Assembly (NCBI GenBank): GCA_003427395.1
Contig: BFEA01000338.1
Location: forward strand, 1,239,974 to 1,284,624
Origin: Chara braunii
Taxonomy: Eukaryota; Streptophyta; Charophyceae; Charales; Characeae
Length of the DNA stretch: 44,651 nucleotides
Reading direction: 5' to 3'
The notes beneath the pieces were generated by a model. It had not been told where the DNA came from. It worked only from the letters and a program-made list of their open reading frames with translations, and made no database searches. This document shows, piece after piece, positions 1-10,235 of the stretch. The stretch's first letter is position 1; each line of letters opens with the position of its first letter. Both the position numbers and the translations under genes were made by a program.

Positions 1-1590
1 GCCAAGAAAGGTGAAGGCAGGGGTGGGGGCAAAGGCGGGGGAAGGTGTGGGAGGGAAGGCGGGGCAAGGTGGGGGATTGACAGCGATACTTGTAAAATGC
101 CATAAGCTTGGTTTTGTTCAAGTACTTGTGCAACAACTCCCCGAAAAATATATTTTCTTCTATCAAAGTTAATCAAACAAACCGTTAGCATTAAGGTATT
201 CCCTAATTAGTTTTGCTGTTTATCTTCTCGACTTCATTTTGTTACGATTTCCAAAAATACAAGTTTTCTCAATAAACTTGGTGATTGCAAATGGCACATG
301 GGTTCCAGAAATGAAAAAACAATAGTTTTTTTTATATTAAATCTTGTAGTTTTTGACTCAGTGCAGTTTTCACGAAATGTCTACTTTTCACGAATGGCTT
401 GTTAATTGGGATGCGAGTAGGTCATGTGCTACTTTGCTCCATGTTGGACACGTGGACTGCCTCGTCTGCGCTCTGCCGCTGCGCTGCTGCATGTCCCGCT
501 TGCGTCGAATGTGGTTCTTTGCAGGTTGATATGTTCCCTTTTCAGTGTGGCCATGTTGTTGGTGTTGCCTTTGTGCTCCGCTGCTCTGTTGCTTTACCTC
601 TCATCCACTGGTCATGTCTTCCTTGTCCTTCACTTTGTATTGTCACTTGCCTTGTAGGTGCTGCCTTGTGCTCCACAACATGGTTGTCGTGTTACTCGAC
701 CGCTAGCATCGTCGTCCCCTGCTGTGTGGTTGCCTTGTTGGTCTTTCCTTGTTTCACGGCGTGGCCGCTGAACTGCTTGTCCTACACGTCGTATCGTTCT
801 TTCCTTTGCATGTCGGTATAAAAAACCGATGCCTTTCCACTTGGCTATACTCCAATGAGATAACGCGACCGACCAACGGCCTGCATGTCTTAGCTTAGAA
901 TTGTGTTTTTGTTTTTCAACTATTTGACTACACCATACAAACAACAATCGAGTATTTATGGCAAGACGACTGTCAATTCTTAAACAACCTATATTTTCTA
1001 CATTGAACAATCATTTAGTAGACAGTCGTTGTGCAGCCGTGTTGCCCTTACTGCGTTGCCTGGTGCTCCACAGGGTTGCTGTCCGCTGCTGTGTTCCGTT
1101 TGGGGGACAGTCTTCCTTCAACAAGGCTCAAAGGGTTCATGACCCAAACCATCTAATTCGAAGACTCCGAAGATTGTCAAGGGTTCAGCCTCCTGATGAA
1201 TCGGTTTTCTATTTTTTTCAGTCTAAGCTGTATGGGGGGCTTGCATATATATTTTTTTTGCGTTGCCTGCTTTGTGTGTTCGAGTAACGCCTGCCCTCCC
1301 ATCTCCACCATGGCCTCCACACATTGTCTTTCGCTGCTGACTGTTGTCTCATCTTTCCGTACTTGCACTTTTCTTTCGTCTTTCCTTGTTTTGTGCATTT
1401 ATGTATGGTCCGCCCCCCCACCTTCTGCAGTTTGTTGGTGTGCCCCCCAGTCCTTGTGCCTTTCTGCAGTTTGTTGTCGTTGCCTCCTTGCCATTTGCCT
1501 TATTGTGCTCCCTTTTCCCATTTTGTGGTGTCTGTTTGATCGTGTGTGTTCAAGTTCGCCCGCAAATAGCAGTGGAAGCATGGATGTTCC
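1..1590. other. No gene recognised; T/G- and pyrimidine-biased DNA
   Basis: I see no gene here. Positions 1-75 are G-rich purine repeats. From about 400 to 1,600 the plus strand is strongly biased to T, G and C, with TTG, CTG and TGC words recurring, which opens several Cys/Leu-rich frames on the plus strand. These overlap in different frames, show no domain, and look like composition-driven open frames rather than genes. Confidence 0.6.
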
Positions 1591-1591
1591 G

Positions 1592-1761
1592 GTAGTCCGG
1601 CATAACCATTCCCCACCTTACAGTATAGGTTCCGTCTGCACCACGCCTAAAAGTTCCTGTTTGTGACCATGCTCATGTAGTCCGGCATAGTCATTCCCCA
1701 CCTCCGAGTACCGGATGTGTCTGCACCACGCCTACAACTTTTCATTCTTAAGGTACGCCGG
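1592..1761. repeat. Tandem duplication, 85-bp period, two diverged copies
   Basis: The words GTAGTCCGGCATA and CATTCCCCACCT followed by GTCTGCACCACGCCTA occur at about 1,592 and again at about 1,677, an 85-bp period. The copies differ by several substitutions, so the duplication is not recent. No coding content is evident. Confidence 0.75.
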
Positions 1762-1858
1762 TATACTATTTCGAAGCTTGATTACGATGCGCTTTTCATA
1801 TCATACTGCAAACATGTCCTATTATGCAGGACAAACTTACAAAAACCCACCCACCTGA

Positions 1859-1977
1859 ACACACACACACACACACACACACTCGCAAACACTTTTTTTT
1901 TTCACTTTTTTTTTCTTCATTTGATTGATTGATTGGAGGGGGAGGGATCACACCGCCCCCACCTCCTCCCCCCTCTT

Positions 1978-2014
<37 letters not shown>

Positions 2015-2100
2015 GCGTGCACACACACACACACTCGCGCATACACATACACACACACATACACACACACTCGCGCATACACACACACACACACACACAA
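1859..2100. repeat. (CA)n microsatellite cluster
   Basis: Runs of CA occur at about 1,859-1,882 and 1,983-2,100, interrupted by TCGCGCATA and T-rich tracts. The His/Thr-rich open frames here are by-products of the dinucleotide repeat. Positions 2,130-2,260 continue as T-rich and A-rich low-complexity DNA. Confidence 0.9.
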
Positions 2101-2510
2101 ACTCGCAACCAAAAATGAAAAGGAAAATAGAACCTTTTTTTTTTTTTTTAATTTTCCTTTTTCGGAGTCTTCATTTTTTCTTTTTTCTTTTACTTAAAAT
2201 TAAGCGGCTTGGAAAAAAAACATCATGGGGCTACCACATTTTTTGGTTTCTCCCATTATCTCAGCGGGGGAAAATCCCCGAAGTCCCACGGCCGCGGCCC
2301 ATCTGCGGCGGTCCACGGCCACGACTGAGACCTCGGCTGCCGGCTGGGATCAACCTCACGGACGCGGCACGGGTGATACATATGCTACCGGTAGCCCTGA
2401 TGAACCTGTGCTACTGGTCCCCCTAATATAGGTCGGGGAAGGGAGGGCCTGGACATCCGGTAGGGACCCAGACAGGCCATTTCAGGCCAGGATCAAAGGC
2501 ACACCAGTGA

Positions 2511-2541
2511 GGCCCAGCGCTACATATAGCTGGGACAGGCC
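2511..2541 (+). promoter_or_regulatory. Putative LTR TATA box in a GC-rich inverted repeat
   Basis: The sequence has a GGCCCAG arm, an inner GCTACATATAGC and then CTGGGACAGGCC. CATATA is TATA-like, and the flanking CCCAG and CTGGG can pair. The same arrangement occurs at 12,019 on this strand and at 20,761, 22,463 and 32,684 on the other. Promoter function is inferred from position and similarity only. Confidence 0.45.
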
Positions 2542-2637
2542 AGGGCAGACACACAGTTCGAGTAGCTCACTTCTTCGGCGACACGCTGTTGGAGTCTCCC
2601 CACGTGCGTGCCCAAGCAGGGGCAATTCTTCTATGTA

Positions 2638-2752
2638 TCTCATCCATGGTATCCCCTCATCCATGGTATCTCCTCATCCATGGTATCCACGGTATCCATG
2701 GTATCTCCTCATCCATCCATGGTATCTCCTCATCCATGGTATCTCCCCACGT
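2638..2752. repeat. Minisatellite of CATCCATGGTATCTCCT units
   Basis: Roughly six imperfect copies of a 17-18 bp unit, CATCCATGGTATCTCCT, lie between two copies of a longer motif (CACGTGCATGCCCAAGC plus ATTCTTCTATGTAT) at about 2,600 and 2,748. The expansion is absent from the right LTR copy, so it arose after the two copies separated. Confidence 0.8.
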
Positions 2753-2980
2753 GCATGCCCAAGCGGGGACCATTCTTCTATGTATGTGGACCCTCCCCTT
2801 TCTCTCACATGTGTGGTGTATGACAGTGTGTCGCATCAATATCTAACAGGTGAGGTCATATCTTTGAGTCTTCCTATGCACTACATTTTGCTATTTTCAT
2901 GTGTATCCGGATGTGGATTCGAGTCCTTTCATCACTAATCCTTTGCTCCATATACATTGCACGATCGAGCATGTATCAGT

Positions 2981-2992
2981 TCGTATCGGAGC
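2981..2992 (+). other. Putative primer-binding site (initiator Met tRNA type)
   Basis: TCGTATCGGAGC matches the common plant retroelement primer-binding sequence TGGTATCAGAGC at 10 of 12 positions. It begins two bases after the CA that ends the left LTR copy. Position and similarity both fit reverse-transcription priming of the gypsy element downstream. The mismatches fit its decayed state. Confidence 0.45.
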
Positions 2993-3030
2993 AGCGCTTC
3001 GTGAAATAGTCCAGTGTGACCTGACATGCG

Positions 3031-3145
3031 AGTAGGGGAATCGATTGATCAATCGATCGTTTGATCGATCGACTGATTGATTGATTGATTGATTGTTCGA
3101 TTGATTGACCGATTGAGTAATTGATTGATTGATCGATTGATTAGC
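3031..3145. repeat. Degenerate (GATT)n/(ATCG)n tetranucleotide tract
   Basis: The tract is made of GATTGATT and GATCGATC units. The open frame on the minus strand (Gln/Ser/Asn repeats) is a shadow of this repeat. Confidence 0.85.
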
Positions 3146-3149
3146 CAAT

Positions 3150-4140
3150 TAGGATAACTTAATGAAAACCCATTTGGAATTTAGTGCCTAACCCAAAATT
3201 CCTAAGAAAAAAAAAAAATTATTCTGAAATTCAGAATCCTCTGAAAAATCGCACATAATCAAGTAGCTGAAAAAAAATTCTTTCGAATTTTGATTTTTTT
3301 TTTTGTTGCTTCAACATTCCAACTGTATGTCTTCCTAACGGGGAATGGGGTAATTGAACTCCCATTGAATCCCGTTGAAACTGAAAAAATCCCATTGGAT
3401 TCCTGTTAGACGCAAAAATGGGTCGCTCCTGCGCTTTTCGGAAAAACTGAAATGTTGCACGGGGTCTGGAACACACGCAATCAAACCCCCCTCAAAAAAA
3501 AAAAAAAAAAGAAAAAAAGCATTTCCCCAACTCCTGAAGCACCTCTTATACCACCGAATGAGACCAACACCGACCAGCCTGCCACCCACCACTGACCAAC
3601 CCCCCGGCACCAGTCCCCAAACCTACCCGGAGGCCCCCTCTAAATCATCTGCCCCCACATCCCCCAACCCTCAAGGCCCCCAGTTATGTATATGGCGGTG
3701 TGCTGTGTGTGCACGCATGTGTGTGTATGTGCCTGTGTGTGAGAGTGTGTCTGTGCATGAATATGTATCATACCTGCGGTGCATCACGTGCGGCGCACAG
3801 CGCACACGCAAGCATGCGCGCACACATGATGTGGCACACAACAATAAAGGGGATAATAAAAAAAAAATCCTAGAGGGCTGGCTGAGGTAGCCAATGGTTC
3901 CCCTCCCTTCAAAAAAATCTAAAGGCACAGAAAAAAAAAATTAGGGCCCCGTATTCCTTGTTGAATAGTCATTTTTCCCGAAGGACCCCAGCAGTGCATC
4001 TCCAAGGGTCCCAACATCTCAAAAGACGTCCAGCAAATTTTGTGTTATAGTAAACCAGGCCAGCAATATATGTTCCGGATACGAAGTCTGGTCTATTTTC
4101 CTGCAGTTATGGGTTACTAGTTACAACTACTTACTACCGT
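3150..4140. other. No gene recognised; leader of the retroelement or inserted DNA
   Basis: The stretch holds A-tracts at 3,207, 3,497 and 3,857, a block using CCCATTGAATCCC and CCCATTGGATTCC words at 3,360-3,405, and a TG-rich segment at 3,690-3,770. No protein domain or RNA gene is visible. Confidence 0.5.
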
Positions 4141-4144
4141 AGCT

Positions 4145-4390
4145 CTCTCTTTCTCTTTTCATTTCCTACGAGCAGTGGCCCTAAAGGCCTTGAACCACTC
4201 GTCACCGCTTGCACAAGAGACAAACCGTATGGCGACATATGGTTCCATGTTCTAGCAGAAGATTCATTCCTCTTTCTTTTGTTTCGTTTCCTACTAGCAG
4301 TGGCCCTTTGCTCCACTCGTCACCACTTGCACAAAAGACAAAACATACGCCAGGGTATGGTTCCATGTTCTAGCAGAAGATTCATTCCAA
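4145..4390. repeat. Tandem duplication, period about 120 bp
   Basis: CAGTGGCCCT, CCACTCGTCACC, CTTGCACAA and GGTTCCATGTTCTAGCAGAA each appear twice in the same order, about 120 bp apart. The second copy has small indels. I see no coding role. Confidence 0.8.
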
Positions 4391-4664
4391 GTTTGCACAT
4401 TTGGCGAGTAGTGGAGGGAAGCCCTGAAAAGCACGTGGTGAGCTGGCCTGCTACTGTCCAGAAAATCGCGTTCTCAGTGGTCCCATAACCGTTGAAACAC
4501 GGACCTTAATGTGAATCAACACCATATATACTTGGTGTGCCACGAACCTAGTATGGGTATGAGGGGTGCCTCTTTCATGGTGAGGAGGCCCTTGCTAGTT
4601 CTGTGCAGGGGCTCTTGGATAACCCGCAAGGGTTTTCTTATTACTGTTAAAGAGCTATTGGTTT

Positions 4665-4707
<43 letters not shown>

Positions 4708-5003
4708 TTCTCACAAATAACAGCCGCTTTCTTTTCTTTTCTTTTCTTTCACTCTTTCTTATTGATTTATGCTGCAGATCGCGACTCTCTCTCGCGTGTT
4801 CTCACAAATAACAGCCCATTCCTTTCTTTTTCTTTTCTTTTTCTTTTCTTTTCTTTTGTTTCCTTTTCTTTTCTTTTCTTTTCTGTTCTGTTCTTTTCTT
4901 TTCTTTTTTTTTTCCTGCACATCGGTGGCCAGCGCACCTCACTGGTTGCGCCGCAGGTGTGTTATGTATGTATGCGCATGTGTTTGTGTATGTGTGCATT
5001 TGT

Positions 5004-5062
<59 letters not shown>
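4665..5062. repeat. Microsatellite cluster: (CT)n, (TTTTC)n, (GT)n
   Basis: (CT)n lies at 4,665-4,704, a TTTTC pentamer field at about 4,730-4,910, and (GT)n at about 5,006-5,060. TGTTCTCACAAATAACAGCC occurs on both sides of part of the tract (4,705 and 4,798), marking another small duplication. Confidence 0.9.
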
Positions 5063-5207
5063 TGCGTGTCATTGTTGGTGTGTGTGGGTGTGTGTGGGTG
5101 TGTGTTTGTGTGTTTGTATGTTGTGTGTGTGTGCGCATGTGTATAACCTTATATTTTTTATTTTTTTTTTCTGCTTTTTCTGTAGCCCTAAAAAAAACTC
5201 TGTGAAA

Positions 5208-5499
5208 CTAGGCTACCCGCCGGGCCGCTCGGGTCAGCCTATTTTCATGGGCGGCCCAGCCGTGCAAGGACAAAGGAAGGTCCCAGCCCACAAAAAGAAA
5301 AGAAAAGAAAAGAAAAAACTCCAAAGAATCCGAAAAAGAACTTTGTTATGCAGAAAAATAAACTGAACAACTTTTGCCTCAGGGTAATTCTTTACCAAAT
5401 TTAAAATAAAAATTAAAATTAAAAAATCTTTTTTTTTTCTTTTATTTTTTCTTTCTGGCCCGGCCAGGCAAGTGGACCCGGGCCACTCTGGTAGCCTAG
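5208..5499 (-). mobile_element. MITE copy A, 292 bp, with 8-bp target duplication
   Basis: The element starts CTAGGCTACCCG and ends with the inverted match GGTAGCCTAG. It is flanked by a perfect 8-bp direct repeat, CTGTGAAA (5,200-5,207 and 5,500-5,507). It is homologous over its length to the element at 18,245-18,530 in opposite orientation, sharing TTTTAAATTTGG, AAAAGTTGTTCAGTTTATTT, CCTTGCACGGC and GAAAATAGG. It has no coding capacity, so it is a non-autonomous DNA transposon. An 8-bp target duplication is typical of the hAT superfamily, but I cannot assign the family from the terminal repeat alone. Confidence 0.85.
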
Positions 5500-6010
5500 C
5501 TGTGAAACCAAAACAATAAGACTCGTTTAATATTTTGCTTTTGAGTTTTTTTTCGTTGTGTTTATGTTTTTGATTTTTCTTTTAAATATATTCAAAGCTC
5601 AAAAACCAAAATAAAAATATGAGGTTGTAGACCTCAAAAAGATCTACAACCCGATGAAACCCGTTCCTTCGGTGTTTAAACGCCAAATCAACAGAGTTTA
5701 ACAGTCGTCGTTGAATGCAATTCCGGACACACAGCATTCCGAAATAACTGCGGACGCGGCATGTTTTAAACCCTAAAGGCATAAGAAACTTGCGCTGGCA
5801 AAGAAACCACGCCCCAACTTGAAACATGTTATCCGCTGTACTGCTGGGACATTGGTGAGTTCCCAGGTCAGCATGGTGCCACATCAGCAGGCCACATCGA
5901 TAGTGGCACATCAAACGGCCACGGCAGCACGCCACATCACAAACACGTCAAAATTCATCCACATCAGCCCCTGCCACCCGCCACTGCGGCATATGCCAGC
6001 GCTCACCCGC

Positions 6011-6938
6011 TCAATGATATGCAGCGAAAAAAAGGGGAGACCGAGGCAGCCTATGAGGCCCGCATGTCGGATCTGATGGTAGAGATAAAGAAGCGAACAT
6101 ACATGGCCACAGCCGCAAGAAAAAAGAAGGAATAGGTAGAGGAACAACACCGTCTTGCGAAAGAACAACACAAGTAGGCCGAAGCAGCAGCAGCAAAGGC
6201 TGCCAACAAGGAACGGGTACGGCTACACAAAGGACTGTTCGACCACGTGGTCCAGGACCACCAGCAGACTGTCGTACAGCTGACGAGACGGATACAATCG
6301 CTGGAACGACCCACTTCCACTGCGACCGCTGGCCCCTCCAATCTTGTCAATTGCATCATTACTTTGGAGATTGATGTAGGCGCTCTCAAGAACGGTACTC
6401 AGCAGCAGCAAGCAACTAATCAAAAACTCCAGACAACCGATCAGCAACAAGTCCAACCTCGTCGCCTCCCAAACGCGTACCCAGGTTGGCTGATATCCCG
6501 GTCTTCCACGATGCATCGAAAGCTGACCCAATTCCGTTGTTCCAGCAAATTGTGTTGCAGTTGCACATGTACAATGTGCGCGACACCAACCCGTATGATG
6601 GCCTCTACCACCGGTCCGGCGGCGCGTGTCAAGTATGGCTTGACAATATGTTACCCACGAACAAGGTCGTGATATCCGAGCTGCATTCGAAGATCAGTTG
6701 GACTGATCTCATGACGGCATGCCACACACGGTTCGAGGAACCGTCCGAGCTCCAAGCGATGAAAAAATTACAGAAGTTCCACCAGAACTTGCCGAGCTCG
6801 GATTGGATCGCCAAGTACCAACCCTTGGAATCCACGCCCGAATTGGCGATCAGCTTCACGGGCGTGAAGCACTACTTCATTACGAGGTTGTGTCCGGCAT
6901 CGCAAAGTGCCTTCCGCAAATACACTCACCACAAGTGA
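6011..6938 (+). pseudogene. gag: Ty3/gypsy gag remnant
   Basis: The 5' part (about 6,017-6,480) encodes a Lys/Gln/Ala-rich, probably coiled-coil segment with MSDLMVEIKKRTYMA and a LTRRIQSLE stretch, broken by in-frame stops. After a frame change, 6,486-6,938 encodes a 150-residue piece resembling the retrotransposon gag core, with PIPLFQQIVLQLHMYN, a WLDNMLPTNKVV stretch and SWTDLMTACHTRFEEPS. No CCHC zinc knuckle is visible afterwards. Gag would form the virus-like particle, but here it cannot be translated as one protein. Part of it (6,580-6,752) is repeated at 7,829-8,000. Confidence 0.75.
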
Positions 6939-7190
6939 GTTACTATTTAGCAAGGCTTTGCACATTATTGTGACGAATACAAAAGCCCGCAATGCCGGCC
7001 ATTCGCCTTCTGAGGCCAGAGCAGAGATAATAAGGCTGCTCCATCAAAGGAGGGAGATATGTCAGCAGCTGCCCGAGATGGTGGCCACCCGATCAAAGGT
7101 CGAGGATGCATCAAATAAAAGAAAACCGCCTCTTCATACCCCGGGACTGGAACAGCAGCTCAAAAACCTTAAGCTCCATTGCGGCATAAC

Positions 7191-7344
7191 GGAGGGCGTC
7201 TACAAGATTTGTACCAAGCACCGATACTGATTGTGGTGCAACAGTGACGCACACGACACCTTAGGATGGAGGGCGTCCACAAGATTCGTACTGAGTACCG
7301 ATGCTGATTGCGGCGCAACAATGACGCATACAACACCTTAGGCT
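7191..7344. repeat. Tandem duplication, 77-bp period
   Basis: GGAGGGCGTC starts both copies, at 7,191 and 7,268. Each continues CACAAGATT/TACAAGATT, GTACC..ACCGAT.CTGATTG and ACACCTTAGG. The duplication lies between the gag and protease remnants and adds to the frame disruption. Confidence 0.85.
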
Positions 7345-7828
7345 CACCCGCGAAAACCAAGGGGAAAACCCATTCTGGAAAGTGAGCTCCGCCGTATCAA
7401 AACCAGCTGCATCGCGAGTAACCTCCGTTCATTCAGAGGCACATACTCACGCGCCCTCTTCTCCATTCTTTTGAGGATTTTTCTGCCCGACTCGTTTCAT
7501 CGCTTGGTTCTCTAGGTCGAGAACAACGTGTGTGCGTGGTTTCTTCTCCGTCCGGTAGCGGCACCATTCCGTTATCTTTAAGTGGTTGGGATTCGACACG
7601 CGAGTTCGACGTGGAGGTCTTGGACCCGCTGTCATCCTAGTATTTTGCATAGCTTCCTTTCCCTTCCACAGGGCGCTTACCGGGACCACAATGCGCAGCA
7701 CTATACACCCATTCGCACACATATTTATCTTTCTATGCACCACAAACTTCGCCAACGGATGACGAAGTCGCGGTGGGGGACCTCCTTGTGTGCGTCACCA
7801 AGGTGCCCCGTGAGTTTCGCATGCAACG
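7345..7828. other. Unassigned segment inside the gypsy element
   Basis: No conserved retroelement domain is visible between the duplicated gag block and the upstream tandem repeat. The open frames on both strands are short and contain nothing I recognise. This may be the degraded gag-pol junction or inserted DNA. Confidence 0.4.
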
Positions 7829-8000
7829 GTACGACACCAACCCGTATGCTTGCCTCTACCACCGGTCCGGCGGCGCGTGTCGAGTATGGCTTGACAATAT
7901 GTTACCCACGAACACGGTCGTGATATCCGAGCTGCATTCGAAGATCAGTTGGACTGATCTCATGACGGCATGGCACACACGGGTCGAGGAACCGTGCACC
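7829..8000 (+). pseudogene. Second partial copy of the gag core
   Basis: This repeats 6,580-6,752 almost exactly: CGACACCAACCCGTATG through TGACGGCATG.CACACACGG. It encodes the same WLDNMLPTN...SWTDLMTAWHTR stretch. The copy is cut off directly before protease-like sequence, so the duplication or a recombination joined gag to the protease region. Confidence 0.8.
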
Positions 8001-8046
8001 ACTTCATTATGTCCACATCCAAATTGGGCAAGCGTCCTACAGCAAT

Positions 8047-8358
8047 TTGCTGAATAGCGGCACGCCTCGGAATTTCATGAGCCTGTCCTTTATACATACA
8101 ACAGGCCTGCCTTGGCACACAAGTTTGAAGGAAGCCACATCCTACATCGAGGCTGTGCCGGTTCATTTCGCACAAGCACGCAGGCCGGTTATGTTTGACA
8201 TCTTCGACACCGACTCCGACATCATTTTGGGGATGCCTTGGCTCGCAAGTGCAGACCACATGATCAGTTTCCATTGGCGAATACTTACCGCTCATGCCAC
8301 TTTTGGTGATGAAGGCCCATGCACTATTCCTCTTCCACACCCATCGATCGGGTGCTAA
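8047..8358 (+). pseudogene. Retropepsin-like aspartic protease remnant
   Basis: A roughly 100-residue frame shows the layout of a Ty3/gypsy protease: the flap-proximal start LNSGTPRNFMS, a middle VPVHFAQARRPVMFDIF, and DIILGMPWLASADHMISFHW. The family motif is D-S/T-G; here the catalytic aspartate is replaced by asparagine (AAT at 8,053-8,055). The protease would release Gag and Pol products, but this copy should be inactive. It ends at a stop at 8,356-8,358, separated from RT by non-coding DNA. Confidence 0.75.
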
Positions 8359-8385
8359 GTTGTGACGACCAAGTCTTTTTGGTCC

Positions 8386-8635
8386 ACTTGCGCTTGCAAC
8401 CAAACGCCTTAATTTTCTTCGAATGGTAAACGACCTCCATTCATGGTGACAAAATGAAATAAAAGCAAAACTAAACTAATAGTGAGTAGCACAAACAAAG
8501 ATGAATTCGTACTTGCGCTTGCAACCAAACGCCTTAATTTTCTTCGAATGGTAAACGACCTCCATTCATGGTGACAAAATGAAATAAAAGCAAAACTAAA
8601 CTACTAGTGAGTAGCACAAACAAAGATGAATTCGT
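8386..8635. repeat. Recent 125-bp tandem duplication
   Basis: Copies at 8,386-8,510 and 8,511-8,635 differ at one base (CTAATAG against CTACTAG). The unit starts ACTTGCGCTTGCAACC and ends GATGAATTCGT. The near identity shows it is younger than the retroelement it interrupts. Positions 8,636-8,860 are A/T-rich with no domain. Confidence 0.95.
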
Positions 8636-8884
8636 AAAGGAAAAGATACAAGTTTCCTATATGAAAAGGCATCAATGGAATACTACCAAATTGTTCTAGT
8701 GGACTAAAAGCCATTATGAATTCCCTTTTCTTTTTCCGGAGCTTTTGATGATCGATCTCTCAAAGCCAAAGCAATCTAATATACTCGAAGAAAAGCAAAG
8801 GTCGTAGGCTCGCTAGCTAGAGAAAGATTAATCACTACAATGATACTTTTTTCTATTTTGTTAAGCCGCGTGGTGTCGTTGCTT

Positions 8885-9870
8885 GACGAGTTCGCCGACA
8901 TCTTCGAGTCTCCTACCAATATGATGCCCGATTGGCCCATCTCCCATAAGATCATTCTTGATGCTGGTGTCGTGTCGTAGAAACGTTACATATATTTTAT
9001 GAGCAAGGAAGAGCTCGCAATTCTTTGCGCGCAACTCTACGACTTGTTGGACGAGGGCTGGATCCACCCTAGCAGCTCACCATATTGTGCGACAATTATC
9101 TTCATACGGAAAGAACAAGGACCTTCACTTGTGCATTGCCTTTCCCAAGCACAAACCGTTAACAATGCAGGACCATTTCTTCATAATGAAGTATTTTTCG
9201 AAGTTGGACTTGAGTTGGGCTATCATCAAATTTCGATACGCCCGCAAGATTGCTACAAATCCGCGTTCCAGACGTAGTACGAGCATGTTGAGTGGGTTGT
9301 CATACCTTTCGGCCTCACCAATACCCTGACGACTTTTCAAGCAGCGATAACCAACGCGATGTTGGACTGGTTTGTGTTGGTCAAATGCAACCTCCTACGA
9401 CAAAAGTTGGACCATATCATCACATTGGAGGGCATTAGTCCGTTTCGGACAAGATTCAAGCCGTCCAACAGTGGCTGGGACCGAAAAACGTTAAGAATGT
9501 ACGCTTGTTTCTCGGCCTCGCCGGCTATTATTAACACTTTATCAAAGGCTATTTGAAGATCGCGGCTAACTTATTCAAGCTTCAATGCGAGGACTGGTCG
9601 TTTGACTTCGACAACGATGTGCAGACTTCCTTTGTGGCCCTCAAAGCGGCCTTGCTATCCGCAAAGATTTTACACATCTACGACCCGCTTTTGCCAACAC
9701 GCTTCACTACCTATGCGTCCGGCAATGGTATTGGTTATGGCTTGGATTGGCCCCCGGTCGAGTACCTTAGCAAGAAGGTACCCGTTGTGCCCTCGATTGA
9801 CGACGCACCGAAGGAGATATTGGCCTTCATCCTCGCACTTAAACAGTGGCGACATTTTCTTCGCTGAGGA
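8885..9870 (+). pseudogene. pol: Reverse transcriptase / RNase H remnant
   Basis: The frame starts with DEFADIFESP, the segment just before the RT fingers. An in-frame TAG at 8,978-8,980 is followed by MSKEELAILCAQLYDLLDEG and HPSSSPYCATIIFIRKE. LGYHQISIRPQDCYKSAFQT is then followed by another stop (9,275-9,277) and IPFGLTN. After WFVLV the sequence jumps to KCNLLRQKLDHI at about 9,382, so the palm segment that normally carries the YLDD active site is missing. RNase H-like sequence follows (KIAANLFKLQCEDWSFDF, FTTYASGNGIG, PVEYLSKKVPVVPSIDDAPK). The first RNase H aspartate position reads Tyr (TAT at 9,712-9,714). This enzyme cannot be active. Confidence 0.85.
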
Positions 9871-9879
9871 TGTCAATTC

Positions 9880-10235
9880 CGAAGGGTAACGAAAACAATC
9901 CATTGGGCTTTTACAAGACTCAAGACACAGTGAATAGTACCATCACCCATTGGGTGGCTTTCATTGACCAGTTTCACTTCCAAAATCACATTCCGGGAAA
10001 GCCAAACCGTTTTGTGGAGGCTCTTTTGCGACACCCGGACCTTTGTACCAGTCTACTCGATGTTCGAGGTTGACGAGGACTTGAAGGACAGCTTCATCTG
10101 CAGATACCTAGTCGACCCCGAGTTTCAGGACAAGTACGCAAATTGCTCCTCTCCAAATCCGACGCCATTGCACTATCGGATCCAGGAGGGCTGCTAATCC
10201 ACTCGCAGGGGAAATGATCTTATTCGCGTGAGAAG
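9880..10235 (+). pseudogene. RNase H to integrase linker remnant
   Basis: In shifting frames the sequence encodes NNPLGFYKTQDTVNSTI, AFIDQFHFQNHIPGKPNRF and a later FEVDEDLKDSFICRYLVDPE. This order is typical of the connection between RNase H and integrase in Ty3/gypsy polyproteins. Frame changes occur around 9,890 and 10,070. Confidence 0.65.

Larger units (their letters stand above)
2440..2978 (+). mobile_element. Left LTR-like copy of the Ty3/gypsy element
   Basis: This stretch matches 11,948-12,894 in the same orientation in two blocks: about 2,440-2,570 with 11,948-12,085, and about 2,742-2,978 with 12,690-12,894. Shared landmarks are a GGCCTGG...CAGGCC motif, a TATA-like core 65 bp further on, GGGCAGACACACAGTTCGAG, and a shared end in ATGTATCA. 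The right copy carries about 0.4 kb that is absent here. The end at 2,978 (CA) is followed after two bases by a sequence resembling the initiator-Met primer-binding site, so I read it as the 3' end of a left LTR. No clear TG start or target duplication is visible upstream, so the left end is probably truncated. It could alternatively be an independent solo LTR of the same family. Confidence 0.55.

Noticed and set aside
399-821. 140-residue plus-strand frame rich in Cys, Val and Leu
   Set aside because: It overlaps other open frames in the same T/G/C-biased stretch, has no domain or signal of coding conservation, and fits composition bias.
2646-2746. Multiple TGGTATC words as primer-binding sites
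   Set aside because: They are units of the CATCCATGGTATCTCCT minisatellite and lie inside the LTR-like copy, not just after its end.
3690-3840. Possible tRNA or structured RNA in the TG/GC-rich segment
   Set aside because: I could not fit a cloverleaf or A/B box pair; the segment is mostly degenerate dinucleotide repeat.
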